Source: Rhynchospora pubera (Eukaryota > Streptophyta > Magnoliopsida > Poales > Cyperaceae). From it: 64,000 nt of DNA. Both the position numbers and the translations under genes were made by a program. Below the pieces are notes generated by a model. It was not told the origin of the DNA, ran no database searches, and saw only the letters and a program-made list of their open reading frames with translations. Numbering within the stretch: the stretch's first letter is position 1; the number at the start of each line of letters is the position of its first letter. Shown in pieces: positions 1 to 10,080 of this stretch. Where the stretch lies: contig CM051460.1 of NCBI GenBank assembly GCA_028095005.1, positions 114,301,039 to 114,365,038 of the forward strand. The letters are read 5' to 3'.

Positions 1-49
1 TCTAATTTTGAAAATTAAAAAAAATAACTAAAAATTTTAAAAATATATA

Positions 50-396
50 GAGAAAGTTTAATATGCACCATAGTGCATAGGGCATTCCGTGCACCGCGGA
101 CTTTTTCAAGAATATTTTTATAAATTGACAAATATAATTTAACCAATCTAATCTACATATTGAAATCTCATAACAAACCAAAATTTACATCTACAACATT
201 CCAAAAATGACATGCTTTAAAAAATTTTAAAAAAATAGTAATAAAATCTAAAAAATTGTGAATTTTGGTTTGCTATGAGATTTCAATATGTAGATTAGAT
301 TGGTTAAATTAGATTTGTCAATTTATAAAAATAACCACTAAAAAATTCGCGGTGTACGAAATGTCTTATGCACTATAGTGCATATTAAACTTTCTC
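50..396. mobile_element. Foldback MITE, Mutator-like
   Basis: This is a 347-bp element whose two halves are inverted copies of each other. It begins GAGAAAGTTTAATATGCACC, ends with the imperfect complement, and has an AT-rich centre. The flanking 9 bases AAATATATA are identical on both sides (41-49 and 397-405). That suits a Mutator-type target duplication, but the sequence is low complexity and therefore weak evidence. A diverged relative lies at 23352-23775. No coding capacity is visible. Confidence 0.7.
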
Positions 397-398
397 AA

Positions 399-401
<3 letters not shown>

Positions 402-424
<23 letters not shown>
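402..424. repeat. AT microsatellite
   Basis: A pure (AT)n tract directly to the right of the MITE that ends at 396. Confidence 0.8.
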
Positions 425-430
<6 letters not shown>

Positions 431-767
431 TGATTTTCCAGGAGATTTTAATATAGAGATCATATTCATGAGCGGTTCGTATCGAGCATTTGAAATTTTA
501 ATAGTTGACATTTGTATTGTGTTTGACGTCCAATACGTTTGATTCTAGCATTACTTCTAAAATATTTCTAATTTATTGAAAATATTATTTACGGAAACTA
601 TCAATATTGAAATATTTTTAATTCACTGAGGGTGTGTTTGGATGAGTCATGAATAAGGAATAAGAATAAGAAATTTCGGTATTGAATTAATTTTAAGAGC
701 GTGCAAATCTGTTCTCCAAATATTCATGAATATATCGAAATATCTGTACTTTATTATAGTTTTACAC

Positions 768-1852
768 GCGTCATATTATATAGACATCTGATCCGTTCAT
801 TTTAGATCGGACGTACATGACGTCATATACTTTCTTTCCGGACGCAAATACAGTGCTTTCGGGACCCGCATCCAATTGTACAGCTTTTCAAACCCGCTAT
901 TTTTCTAGACCCGACCCATTTTGACCCCATGTGATAATTTTGGAATAAAATTCTGCCTTGTATTTTATTTCTTCTCTTTTGAACATATACAGATTGAGAA
1001 AAACGTTACCAATGAAAAAACGTTCTCGTTAATCATCCCAAAGTTCTTTGGTTGTCTCCATGTATGCAATACTTGGTTGAAGCGTAGAATCAATAGAGTT
1101 AAACAACCAAGAGATAAACATAGAGTTGCAACTTTCCCACAAATTTGAGAATCAGCTCTTGGTCTAGAGGCAAAGAGCAATGCACCTTGACTCCTTGAGT
1201 GAAAGATCGCAGGTTCGAGACCCGGCTGGGGTGTCTTTCATAGACATTTAATTTAAAAATAAGTTGGGTGACTTAGACTTCCAATTTATGTCAAAAAAAA
1301 AATTTTCCCTCAAATTCGCCTCTGGTCCAGTAGCGGGTTTGATGTTAGAACCATTGAACAAAGCCAAGTTTATTTTTGGCTCGAAGGGCATTCTTCATCG
1401 CCTTCTCCACAAATCGTAACTGTCGCCTTTCAAAACACAAGAACTGAGATAGAACAGAGAAGTGTTATCAATAACTTTCTTCGTTGCAGTATCATCATTT
1501 TTGTTATCATTGTTGGTCATGATGTTTTTAGGGTTTCTTCTCAACCTGTGACTCTGGTACTATGACAATTTTGGGATAAAATTCTGTCTTGTATTTTATT
1601 TTTTCTCATTTGAACATATACAGATTGAGAGATATAATTAAAAGGAAACAAATCAAAAACAGAATTCATAAAACTATCCCAAATAATTCTGTAAATCTAA
1701 CCAAATATAATCATAAACATTTTGTCCTTGACATATATGACATATACACAAACATATATCGTCACACCATAAGTCCATGACTGGCTGCACGTCTACACTG
1801 ACATAGTGACATCCACATATCTCTCACTCGCATTTCTCCCCGACCCCAAAAC
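768..1852 (+). pseudogene. Duplicated upstream region of the hydrolase-like gene
   Basis: Positions 768-930 match the sequence 5' of the intact hydrolase-like gene (about 23772-23932), including the shared stretches TCATATTATATAGACATC and CTAGACCCGACCCATTTTGA. Positions 1810-1852 match 25105-25155, just before the intact start codon. Between them this copy carries a SINE and an internal duplication (about 930-1005 repeated at 1560-1640), neither of which is in the intact copy. This is therefore the promoter side of a duplicated, decayed gene. Confidence 0.7.
1146..1303 (+). mobile_element. tRNA-derived SINE (copy 1)
   Basis: A short retroposon with an internal RNA polymerase III promoter. 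The A box TGGTCTAGAGG and the B box GGTTCGAGACC both fit the consensus exactly. It ends in an A tract at 1293-1302. It is flanked by a 13-bp target duplication, TTTCCCACAAATT at 1133-1145 and TTTCCCTCAAATT at 1304-1316, with one mismatch. A second copy lies at 54761-54916 on the other strand and a decayed relative near 63150-63245. There is no cloverleaf outside the promoter boxes, so it is not a working tRNA gene. Confidence 0.85.
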
Positions 1853-1971
1853 ATGCGAACACTTTCTCTTTCCTTCGATCGCCACATCCTTTCTTCTCCT
1901 AATCCAAATTCACACAACCCTCTAGTTTCATCGACTTGAATCCCTTGGTCAAGGTTTGTGAATTCGCCTAG
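1853..1971 (+). pseudogene. Broken hydrolase-like exon 1, 5' part
   Basis: This matches the first part of exon 1 of the intact hydrolase-like gene (start at 25156). It keeps the start context ACATGCG, the stretch TTTCCTTCGATCGCCACATC and the end GAATTCGCCT. A deletion of about 29 bp relative to the intact copy, plus smaller changes, breaks the reading frame. The sequence stops at 1971 where the CACTA composite begins and resumes at 20565, with TAG duplicated on both sides. Confidence 0.85.
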
Positions 1972-2027
1972 CACTACGCCATATTATTTTTTTAGTACCC
2001 ACTGCGCCATATTATTTTTTTAGTACC
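1972..2027. repeat. Doubled left CACTA terminus
   Basis: A 28-bp unit is repeated back to back. The first copy (1972-1999) starts CACTACGCCA and the second (2000-2027) starts CACTGCGCCA; the rest, ATATTATTTTTTTAGTACC, is identical. The inner copy differs from the terminus by one base. Confidence 0.85.
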
Positions 2028-2372
2028 GGTTTATTATGAATCTTTAGTACCGGTTTTGCAGTGGTACTAATAATAGGGGGTGCTAAAGATATTTAAAAAC
2101 CGGTACTAAATAGGCGGTACTGAAGACAGGGCCCAATTTGCGGGGGAAACCAGCAGCTAACATTAGTACCGGTTTTTTAATAAAAACCGGTACTAAAAAT
2201 AATACTTTTAGTACCGGTTTTTAAATAAAAACCGGTACTAATGTTAGCAAACTGTTTTATTTTAAAAATTTAAAAAATTTTGGTATCATTAGTACCGGTT
2301 TTTAGTCTAAAAACCGGTACTAAATATCTCTTCAGTACCGGTTTATTATTAAAAACCGGTACTAATAATAAT
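2017..2372. repeat. Left subterminal palindrome array, copy 1
   Basis: Repeated copies of TTTAGTACCGGTTTTT, mostly as inverted pairs 2-8 bp apart, so each pair could form a hairpin of about 40 nt. Subterminal repeats of CACTA elements are known binding sites for TNPA-type proteins. That role is inferred here from position. The same motif forms arrays at 9234-9540, 4635-4858 and in copy 2. Confidence 0.85.
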
Positions 2373-2550
2373 CAATATAAAAAAAAATATTTTTGTTTCT
2401 GGGGCTAGCGCCATTTTTGCTAGCCATCAAATAAGAATACCGATATGTACCAGCAATTTACATATCACATGCATCATACACACAATAATAATTATCAAAT
2501 CACATGCAAATTAACATTTATCATAACATCTAATATATTAATATCACAAA

Positions 2551-2586
2551 GTCAAACACATAACACAAAAATTAATAGAGCTCAAT
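2551..2586. other. Filler DNA at internal deletion junction
   Basis: Relative to copy 2, copy 1 jumps from the equivalent of 10069 to 13434. The junction holds about 36 bp that copy the sequence lying about 117 bp downstream (2661-2702, starting CACAAAGTCAAACACATAAC). CACAAA is shared at the breakpoint. This looks like template switching during gap repair. Confidence 0.8.
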
Positions 2587-3435
2587 ATCCCGGGATCCTG
2601 ATCATTTCTGTCCGAGATTGCTGTAATTTAAAATCCAAGTTACATACCACAACTTACATGCACAAAGTCAAACACATAACACAAAAATTAATAGAGCTCA
2701 AATTAAAATAATTCACAATTCAATCTCAAATAACATTAGAAATGAAAATTAATAGCAAGCTCAATCTCAAATAACATAATAATAGATAAAATAACATAGT
2801 ACTAATCCAAGGAAAGGTTCATATAATTGGATCACCAAGGAATACAACAAAATAACATAGTACTAATCCAAACATAAACACTAAAGTTCACTTAAACATA
2901 AACACTAAGTTCACTTAATCCAAACACAAACATAAACACTAAGTTCACTTATTGTCATCAGTATTTTCTTCTCTAATTTCTGTGTATGGTGCCACAAACT
3001 TATCAATTAAAAACTTGAAAAATATTGCAGCCTCTTCATAATTCGGCTTCTTGGCCTCGTTTTGGTTAGGCTGGTCTTGAGATGCCTGATTTTGAGAGGC
3101 TGGGTTGGAACGAACGTTTCGCCTAACATAAACTCGTTCGATGGATTTTTTTTCGCATTTTGGTTGCTTCCTTCACCTTTCTCCATCACTACCTAATTAA
3201 AACACCATATATAATTTATTTAGATGATAATTAAAGCATATATTCAATCATGGATAGTTAATCAATTCATACACAATAATAATAATTTATATAATAATTA
3301 AAACATTATAACATAGATATAGATAAAACCAAATAACATTTTCCAAACTTAAGGTTCATACAAATTAAGGTTCAAATTAACATAGATAATAATTAAAACA
3401 ACAATTCAAACACTTAAACGCTAAATTAAACCCTA
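2587..3435 (-). pseudogene. Remnant of accessory gene 5' region, copy 1
   Basis: This matches 13434-14230 of copy 2. The start codon used in copy 2 (ATG at 13463-13465) is ATC here. The small MEKGEGSN open frame (3186 downward) is shifted by two extra T bases in the run following its SerN-Gln-Asn-Ala-Lys-Lys segment, so it no longer encodes the 84-residue product. Copies of the 23-bp repeat with AAACACTAAGTTCACTT are present near 2870-2950. Confidence 0.7.
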
Positions 3436-3438
3436 AAT

Positions 3439-3771
3439 TCACTCCTTCTTTTCTTCCTCTATCTCCTCTGGCTCCTCCTCTGGCATCTCCTCTGGGACCT
3501 CCTCCCAATCTGCAGGAGTCCGTCCGCAACCGACTGGAAAACGCCTCACAGCAGATACAGACCTCCTAGGGAGAGGCTTATCTCGCATCCACTGAGGCAC
3601 GTATCTCTGACGAGTGACATCAAACTCTACCTTGGTGTCCGTCTTCGTCTCCGTCTCCATCTCCTTCTTGGTCTTTTTCTCCTTCTTCTTGTCTTTTTGT
3701 CGGACATAAACTTGTTCAACGGGTTTTTTCCCCTTATTCCCATTTGGGTTGCTTCCTTCCGATTTGTCCAT
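3439..3771 (-). CDS. Small acidic CACTA ORF, copy 1 (110 aa)
   Basis: This intact open frame encodes 110 residues and is the counterpart of the 105-residue frame at 14231-14548. It starts MDKSEGSN, has a Lys/Glu-rich insert not found in copy 2, then a basic segment with RRSVSAVRRFPVGCGR, and ends in a strongly acidic Glu-Pro-rich tail. The start lies directly after AGGTAGTA, which could be a splice acceptor, so it may begin an internal exon. I do not recognise the family. It lies between TNP2 and the deleted accessory gene. The frame is maintained in both copies, but the high identity of the copies makes that weak evidence of selection. Confidence 0.4.
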   Translation of the reverse strand: MDKSEGSNPNGNKGKKPVEQVYVRQKDKKKEKKTKKEMETETKTDTKVEFDVTRQRYVPQWMRDKPLPRRSVSAVRRFPVGCGRTPADWEEVPEEMPEEEPEEIEEEKKE

Positions 3772-4025
3772 TACTACCTTTTAATTAATATATACACATT
3801 TAATTTATATACACATTTAATTTACAGTTCAATTTCAACACAAATTAATGAATTCCATTCCACACATTAATTCCTAGCACAATTGAAACACAAAACAATT
3901 CCAACAGCCCCAGAATTTTAGTCCAACAGCCCCGAAATTAACCCAAAACAGCCCCAAAACAGTTCAATTTCAGTCCAACAGCCCCCGAAATTAACCCAAT
4001 CACATACAATCACAATTATCAATCA

Positions 4026-4545
4026 ATCAATTTCTTAGGGAGAGAGAGAGGGGCTGTCACTGTAATCTAAATTCTCAATTCTCAATTCTCAATTAATCTA
4101 ATCAGTTTCTAATCATCAATCACAAATGCAAATAGAAAGAGAGAGATAGAGAGAGATGATACCTTCTTAGGGAGAGAGAGAGGGAGGTGTTGTCACTGTC
4201 GCGGTCGCTGCCGTCGGCTCTTGGCTGTCGCGGTCGAGAGAGAGAGGGAGGTGCTGTCGGAGAGACGAAGAGAGGGGCTGTCGGCCGTCGGCTGTGGAAG
4301 GGAGAGAGAGAGCATGTGAGTGAGAAGGAGAGAGAGCATGTGAGTGAGAAGGAGAGAGAGCAGAGAGAGGAAGAGAGTGGGGGAGAGAGAGAAAAAGAGA
4401 GAGCTAGGTAGAGAGAGGAGACTTACCTCCTGTCGATAGAGGAGGAGAAGAAGAGGAGCGTCGTCGGCGAGAGAGAGCGTCGTCGTCGGCGAGACAGAGA
4501 GTAAGAGAGTAAGGTAGCTAGGGTTTTTAGAGATAGAGAGAGATG
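4026..4545. repeat. GA/CT-rich low-complexity tract, copy 1
   Basis: Long runs of GAGAGA interrupted by short GC-rich words such as GCTGTCGG. On the minus strand it is a pyrimidine-rich stretch just upstream of the small ORF and accessory gene, so it may be their 5' leader or promoter. Open frames across it are compositional artefacts. Confidence 0.6.
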
Positions 4546-4634
4546 AGTGCGCGAGAGATCTGTTTCGGACGAGAGGAAGGAGGAAGGGTTTTGGGGGGGG
4601 GGGCGGGTTATATATTAAAAAAAATAGGGTTTGG

Positions 4635-4858
4635 TCTTTAGTACCGGTTTTTTGTCTAAAAACCGGTACTAAAGATCGCGACGTTTTAAATTCACATGAT
4701 CTTTAGTACCGGTTTTTAGATAAAAACCGGTACTAAAGATATTCCCCAATTTTGTCCGTTTAGGTGGGACCCACCTTTACAAATATATTACTTTTTCTTT
4801 TAAATTAATTGTTGATCTTTAGTACCGGTTTTTAGTCAAAAAACCGGTACTAAAGATA
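4635..4858. repeat. Internal palindrome cluster, copy 1
   Basis: Three inverted pairs of the TTTAGTACCGGTTTTT motif lie between the end of TNP2 and the promoter side of the second gene. The same motif makes up the two terminal arrays. The equivalent cluster in copy 2 has five pairs because of a 181-bp tandem duplication. Confidence 0.85.
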
Positions 4859-4977
4859 AATTCGAATTCTGGCCCCATTTTTTTTGTATTTGATTATAAA
4901 ATTACAAATATGAATTGAAAATATCATTCTAATAACAAATGAGATAATCTTTTCAAATATTTATTACAAATTCGAAT

Positions 4978-7900
4978 TCATTTATTTTTTGGTGACTTCG
5001 GTCGATCTACCCACACGCCTTCTTCCTGATTGGAACGCAAATTACTTGCTAACTCTTCAATTGGTTGCGGTGTCCCATCGATACCTGTGAACATAATAAG
5101 TATATTGGAACGCAAATTACTTGCTAAAGATGTGGATAGTAGATTGGAACGCGAATTGTTCATATTAATTCTGTAAATTTTTTTCTACAGATTTAAAATT
5201 AATTATATATACCTGTGGAGAATGGTGCTATTTCATCAAATTGATCATATTCTTCTTCGTCCACGACATCTTCAACGCCAACGATGCGTCTTTTTCCGGG
5301 AAGTACCACATGTCGTCCCTTGTCAGCCGGGTCAGCAATATAAAAAACTTGCATTGCTTGTTTGTTTGCAAGTATGAAAGGATCATCGGAATATCCCAAT
5401 TTTTTTAAATCAACGGTTACAAATCCGTTTTTATCAGTCTTCACGCCGCTTTTGAGCACCCATTTACATTCAAACACTGCTATTTTAAATGCATTATAAT
5501 CAAATTCCCAAATTTCTTCAATCCAACCATAATACGGCTCCGATGATGTTCCATCACTTGATATGGCTACTATTGTAACTCCGCTGTTTTGTACTGTGCT
5601 TTTTCCATCTTGTTTTTTTGTATACCAGGTGAAACCATTCAGGTCGTAACCTTGATAAGTGTGCACATTGGCGTTGGGACCTTTGGCAAGACATTTCACC
5701 GTTTCATTTGAAGGTCGGGACAGTGAGACCTTGTTTCTGAACCATTTCACAAAACTTTTGTTGTGTTCCTTGGTGATCCAATTTTCTGATCTCTGAGGAT
5801 TCTGCTCTCGCAACTCGGCTATGTGTTCATTAACATAAGGAGACACAACAGCGACTTGTTGCAGAATTTTAAGATGAGCTTTTTCTCTCTTTGCAAGGTC
5901 CATTGTAATTACTTTCATACCAATTATGCTTTTCCCTAAGAGCCTACCTTCGTGTCTATTTTTGGGCAGGCCAATAGGTTGAACTCCATCTAGATAATCA
6001 TTATAAAAATCAATAATCTCTTCTGCAACATATCCTTCAATTATGCTTCCTTCTGGTCGAGATCTGCTTCGAACTAACCCTTTCAACTGACCCATTGCTC
6101 TTTCAAAAGGGTACATGTACCGCAAAAATATCGGACCGCACTGTTTTATTTCTCTGACTAAATGAATGGTCAAATGCACCATTACAACGAAGAACGAGGG
6201 GGGAAAGTGCATTTCCAACTCACATATGGTCTGAACCGCATCAGTTTCCAACTGAGTAAGTTTTTCAGGATCGATCATTTTAGAGCAGATTTTATTGAAG
6301 AAGAAACACAACTTAGTGATAGAATTTCGAACTTCTTCTTTAAAACATGCTCGGATTGCAACCGGAAGCAACTGGGTTAACAACACGTGATAATCGTGTG
6401 ACTTCATTCCAATCAATTTCATATCCTTTGTAGATACCTTTCGTGAAATATTGGAGGAATAACCAGTTGGAACCCTAATAGACCTCAAACACTCCAACAA
6501 ACTGAGTTTCTCTTTCTTAGTTAAAGTATAAACAGCATTAGGTAACCAATCCCGTTTCTTACTATTGTCTTCCTTTGCAGCTAGTTCCAGTCGAATTCCC
6601 ATTTCTATCATGTCTTTTCTCACATTAACATTATCCACTTTTCCTTGAGGATTTAAAATCAAAGTAACCAGATTTTCACAAATGTTCTTGATTATATGCA
6701 TCGCATCCAAACAATGTCTGACATCCAGATAAGTCCAGTATTCAAGGTCCCAGAATATAGACTTCTTCTTCCAAGAACTCTTTTCTGGAATTCTATTCAC
6801 AAATGGTTTCCCCAACTGAATTTTAAGATCCTTAACACTTTCATAAGTCTGTCTTCCAGATTTTGGTATAGGTGCCCGGCGGGTTTCGGTGTTGCCATCA
6901 AATTTGTTCCTATAAGGTGCCCGACGGTATGGGTGATGACGGCTTAGAAATCTACGGTGTCCCAAATAGACTGTTTTTCTACAATTCGATAGCCATATCG
7001 AATGTGTTTCCTCCATGCAAACAGGACATGCCTTTTCTCCTTTGTTCCTATAACCCGACAAGTTCCCGTACGCGGGAAAGTCATTAATTGTGCAAAATAT
7101 CATCGCACGTAAGGTGAAATGATTTCTGGAATGCGCATCAAAGACCTTCACTCCGTCCTTCCACAACCTATCAAGGTCCTCTATTAACGGAGCCAAGTAG
7201 ACATCTATATCGTTTCCGGGTTGTTTTGGACCAGAAATGAGCAACGGCATCATAAGATATTTTCTTTTCATGCATAACCAGGGAGGAAGGTTGTAAATAA
7301 CCAACAAAACTGGCCAGACACTTCGGTTGGTACTCATGAGACCGTAAGGATTCATTCCGTCCGTGCACAATCCCAATCTCAAATTTCTAGACTCGCTGCC
7401 AAACTCAATAAAATGACTGTCTATGTTGTTCCACTGGGGTGAGTCTGCTGGATGTCTAAGCTTTCCATCTTTCTTTCTGCCTTCTGCATGCCACCTCAAC
7501 AGTTTAGCATCTTTTGAATTACTAAAAAGACGCTCAAACCTTTGTATTATAGGTAGATACCACAATGTTTTCGCAGCTGGTTTCTTCTTCCATGGACTAT
7601 CTTCTTCGTCATCCAAATCACCGTCCCTTTGTCTATACCGGGATGCATTACACTTTGGACATTTCTGGAGGTTCTCATACTCATTTCGAAACAATATACA
7701 ATCATTCGGACATGCTGCAATTTTCACTATATCTAATTTCAAAGGACATAATAATTTTTTGGCCTTATAAGTTGTATCTGGCAATGTATTGTCTGCTGGA
7801 AGCATTTCTCGCAAAAGACCGAGCAAAGATGTGAAACTCTTATCGCTCCAATTGTTTTTAGCTTTCAAGTTATATAACTTAAAAACAGTTTTTATTTTTG

Positions 7901-8441
7901 AGAATTTATCTTCATTGCAACCAGGATATAAGGGTATATGAGAGTTTTCATCCAACTTTTGAAACACATCAGGAACATCATCAATAAAATCATTGGGTAA
8001 TTCATTCATCATTTCATCCAAATCATTTTCTCTAATGTCATCATTATATTGTGGTTCACTTAAATTTTCTATATGATCATCACCCACTATTACATTATCC
8101 TCTATATCATGCCCCCAATCATTTTGTACAATATTTTCAAAATCATCAAATACATTAATATTGCTCCTTCCAGCATCTAAATTTTCTTCCAATTTTTCTC
8201 CATGTGAAACCCAACGGAGGTATTTTGGTGTTGTCATCCATCCACGCTGAATCAGATGTGATCTAATCACTTTACTATCTTGTCTCTCAAAGTTCAGACA
8301 GTGTTTACAAGGACATAAAATTCTGGGCTTTCCAGTCAACTTTCGATGTTCTTCTGCACATTTTATGAACTCATCAACAAGTCCAACAAATTCATCTGAT
8401 ATTCTTGAATAGTCAAACATGTACTTCTCCCTCAGATCCAT
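4978..8441 (-). CDS. CACTA TNP2 transposase, copy 1
   Basis: This protein is the DDE/D-type enzyme that would cut and join CACTA ends in the nucleus. Two exons: 8441-5213 and 5084-4978. The donor ACAG|GTATAT and acceptor TTCACAG|G keep the frame, giving 1,111 aa. ATG at 8441 is used; an in-frame TTG lies 7 codons upstream. TATATACAG directly precedes the ATG and could be an acceptor of a 5' exon. In order: transposase-associated domain with CPCKHC (about 10-85), Tnp2 core (about 190-600) with Asp in CTDGMNP (361), Asp in INDFPA (454), CPVC (472-475), a His-rich LGHRRFLSRHH and Glu in ICENL (590), DUF4218 (about 680-820), DUF4216 (about 945-1055). There are no stops or frameshifts. The intron carries an extra ~60 bp that repeats part of exon 2. 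It differs from copy 2 at about eight residues. Confidence 0.92.
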
Positions 8442-8525
8442 CTGTATATATCCAAAAGCCAAGGTTTAGGGTTTATAGATTTAATGCAATATATTAGATT
8501 TTTGGGCCGGTTACCATCCTAGCCC

Positions 8526-8759
8526 GCTCTTTGGATACTCTTGTCTCATTAGCGAGCGTACGTTAGATGCAACGTATTGTCTGAGAAAAATTCGGCAGCA
8601 TTTCCCCTTATGTTCCCTGAATACGCAAACACACGATTAATCGTGCGTACGTACCCGTGGGAACATAAGAGGAAATGCCGTCGAATTTTTCTCACACAAC
8701 ACGTTGCATCTAACGTACAGCTCGCTGTCCTAAATGAGACAAGATAGTATCCAAAGAGC
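8526..8759. repeat. Large inverted repeat upstream of TNP2, copy 1
   Basis: Arms of about 95-100 bp (8526-8622 and 8658-8759) are imperfect inverted copies, for example GCTCTTTGGATACT against its complement at the right end, with a loop of about 35 bp. Two smaller perfect-arm palindromes follow: AGTACTCCCG/CGGGAGTACT (8760-8781) and TCCGAGATTAATCC/GGATTAATCTCGGA (8783-8815). The block lies 85-375 bp before the transposase start codon and is preserved in copy 2. It could be a nested foldback element, a regulatory hairpin or a small-RNA source. Confidence 0.8.
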
Positions 8760-9233
8760 AGTACTCCCGACCGGGAGTACTATCCGAGATTAATCCCTAA
8801 TGGATTAATCTCGGACGGGCAAGACCTAAAATAGTTCAAATTCCGGCATTTTGGTCCTACATGACAATACTTAACTAATAGATGCAAATGCCAATTAACC
8901 AATATGTATATGCATAGTAAATCGAAAAAAAATCCAAAAAAAATATTGAGGGTTAAAATAAAAATTACCGAAATTGTCTTCTCTCAATCCGCCCTCTTCC
9001 TCTTCAATAGAAAAACTTTCTCTTCCTCTTTGATCTCCTTTGCTTTCTCTACTTATTTTGCAAATTTTCGGAATTTTTAACAATTTTTAGCTATTTTTTT
9101 ATGAGGTTTTACAAAGAGAAAAAAACTTTCGGTTGTAGATGGAAAATAATGGCCATGAAGTAGTGAAGATGAGTAATATACAAAGGGAAGGAGGAGGAGA
9201 TATACCCCTTGAACTGAAAATATCTGCGTATTA

Positions 9234-9540
9234 TTAGTACCGGTTTTTTATAAAAAACCGGTACTAATAGTTGGCAGATAATTAAAAAAAAAATGGGTTA
9301 GCATTAGTACCGGTTTTTCTAAAAAACCGGTACTAAAGATGCAATTTTTAGTACCGGTTTTTTGGAAAAACCGGTACTAATGCTAACCCATTTTTTTAAG
9401 GTTTTTTCCAGAAACATTTAGTACCGGTTTTTAAAAAAACCGGTACTAAAGGTATTGACTGACAATTACGGAATTGCCATCTTCTAATATTTATACCGGT
9501 TTTCTTAAAAAACGGTACTAAAGACCTGGTACTAATGCTT
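9234..9540. repeat. Right subterminal palindrome array, copy 1
   Basis: At least four inverted pairs of TTTAGTACCGGTTTTT followed by degenerate copies, ending 15 bp before the terminus TGGCGTAGTG at 9546-9555. This end is the 5' side of the TNP2 gene, so the array may overlap its promoter. Confidence 0.85.
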
Positions 9541-9555
9541 TTTTTTGGCGTAGTG

Positions 9556-9885
9556 ACCGGTTTATTATGAATCTTTAGTACCGGTTTTGCAGTGGTACTA
9601 ATAATAGGGGGTGCTAAAGATATTTAAAAACCGGTACTAAATAGGCGGTACTGAAGACAGGGGGGAATCCAGCGGCTAACATTAGTACCGGTTTTTGACT
9701 AAAAACCGGTACTAAAAATAATACTTTTAGTACCGGTTTTTAAATAAAAACCGGTACTAATGTTAGCAAACTGTTTTATTTTAAAAATAAAAAAATTTTG
9801 GTATCATTAGTACCGGTTTTTAGTCTAAAAACCGGTACTAAATATCTCTTCAGTACCGGTTTATTATTAAAAACCGGTACTAATA
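9556..9885. repeat. Left subterminal palindrome array, copy 2
   Basis: This is the same arrangement of TTTAGTACCGGTTTTT inverted pairs as at 2025-2372, lacking the terminal 53 bp. A 16-bp difference from copy 1 occurs after GAAGACAGG. Confidence 0.85.
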
Positions 9886-10080
9886 ATAATCAATATAAAA
9901 AAAAAATATTTTTGTTTCTGGGGCTAGCGCCATCTTTGCTAGCCATCAAATAAGAATACCGATATGTACCAGCAGTTTACATATCACATGCATCATACAC
10001 ACAATAATAATTATCAAATCACATGCAAATTAACATTTATCATAACATCTAATATATTAATATCACAAATTTTGTAGTCA

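Larger units (their letters stand above)
1972..9555 (-). mobile_element. CACTA copy 1, internally deleted
   Basis: This copy has both termini: CACTACGCCA at 1972 and TGGCGTAGTG ending at 9555. It carries an intact TNP2 gene (4978-8441). It has lost the accessory/protease gene through a deletion corresponding to 10070-13433 of copy 2. With two good ends and a transposase it may still be mobile if the missing accessory protein is supplied by copy 2 or by another element. Confidence 0.85.

Noticed and set aside
1146..1303. Possible tRNA gene from the perfect B box
   Set aside because: No acceptor stem or cloverleaf; A tail, target duplication and a second copy show it is a SINE.
6162..7834. Plus-strand frames of 70-115 residues inside TNP2 (also 17170-18842)
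   Set aside because: Shadows of the transposase gene; identical in both copies only because the copies are nearly identical.
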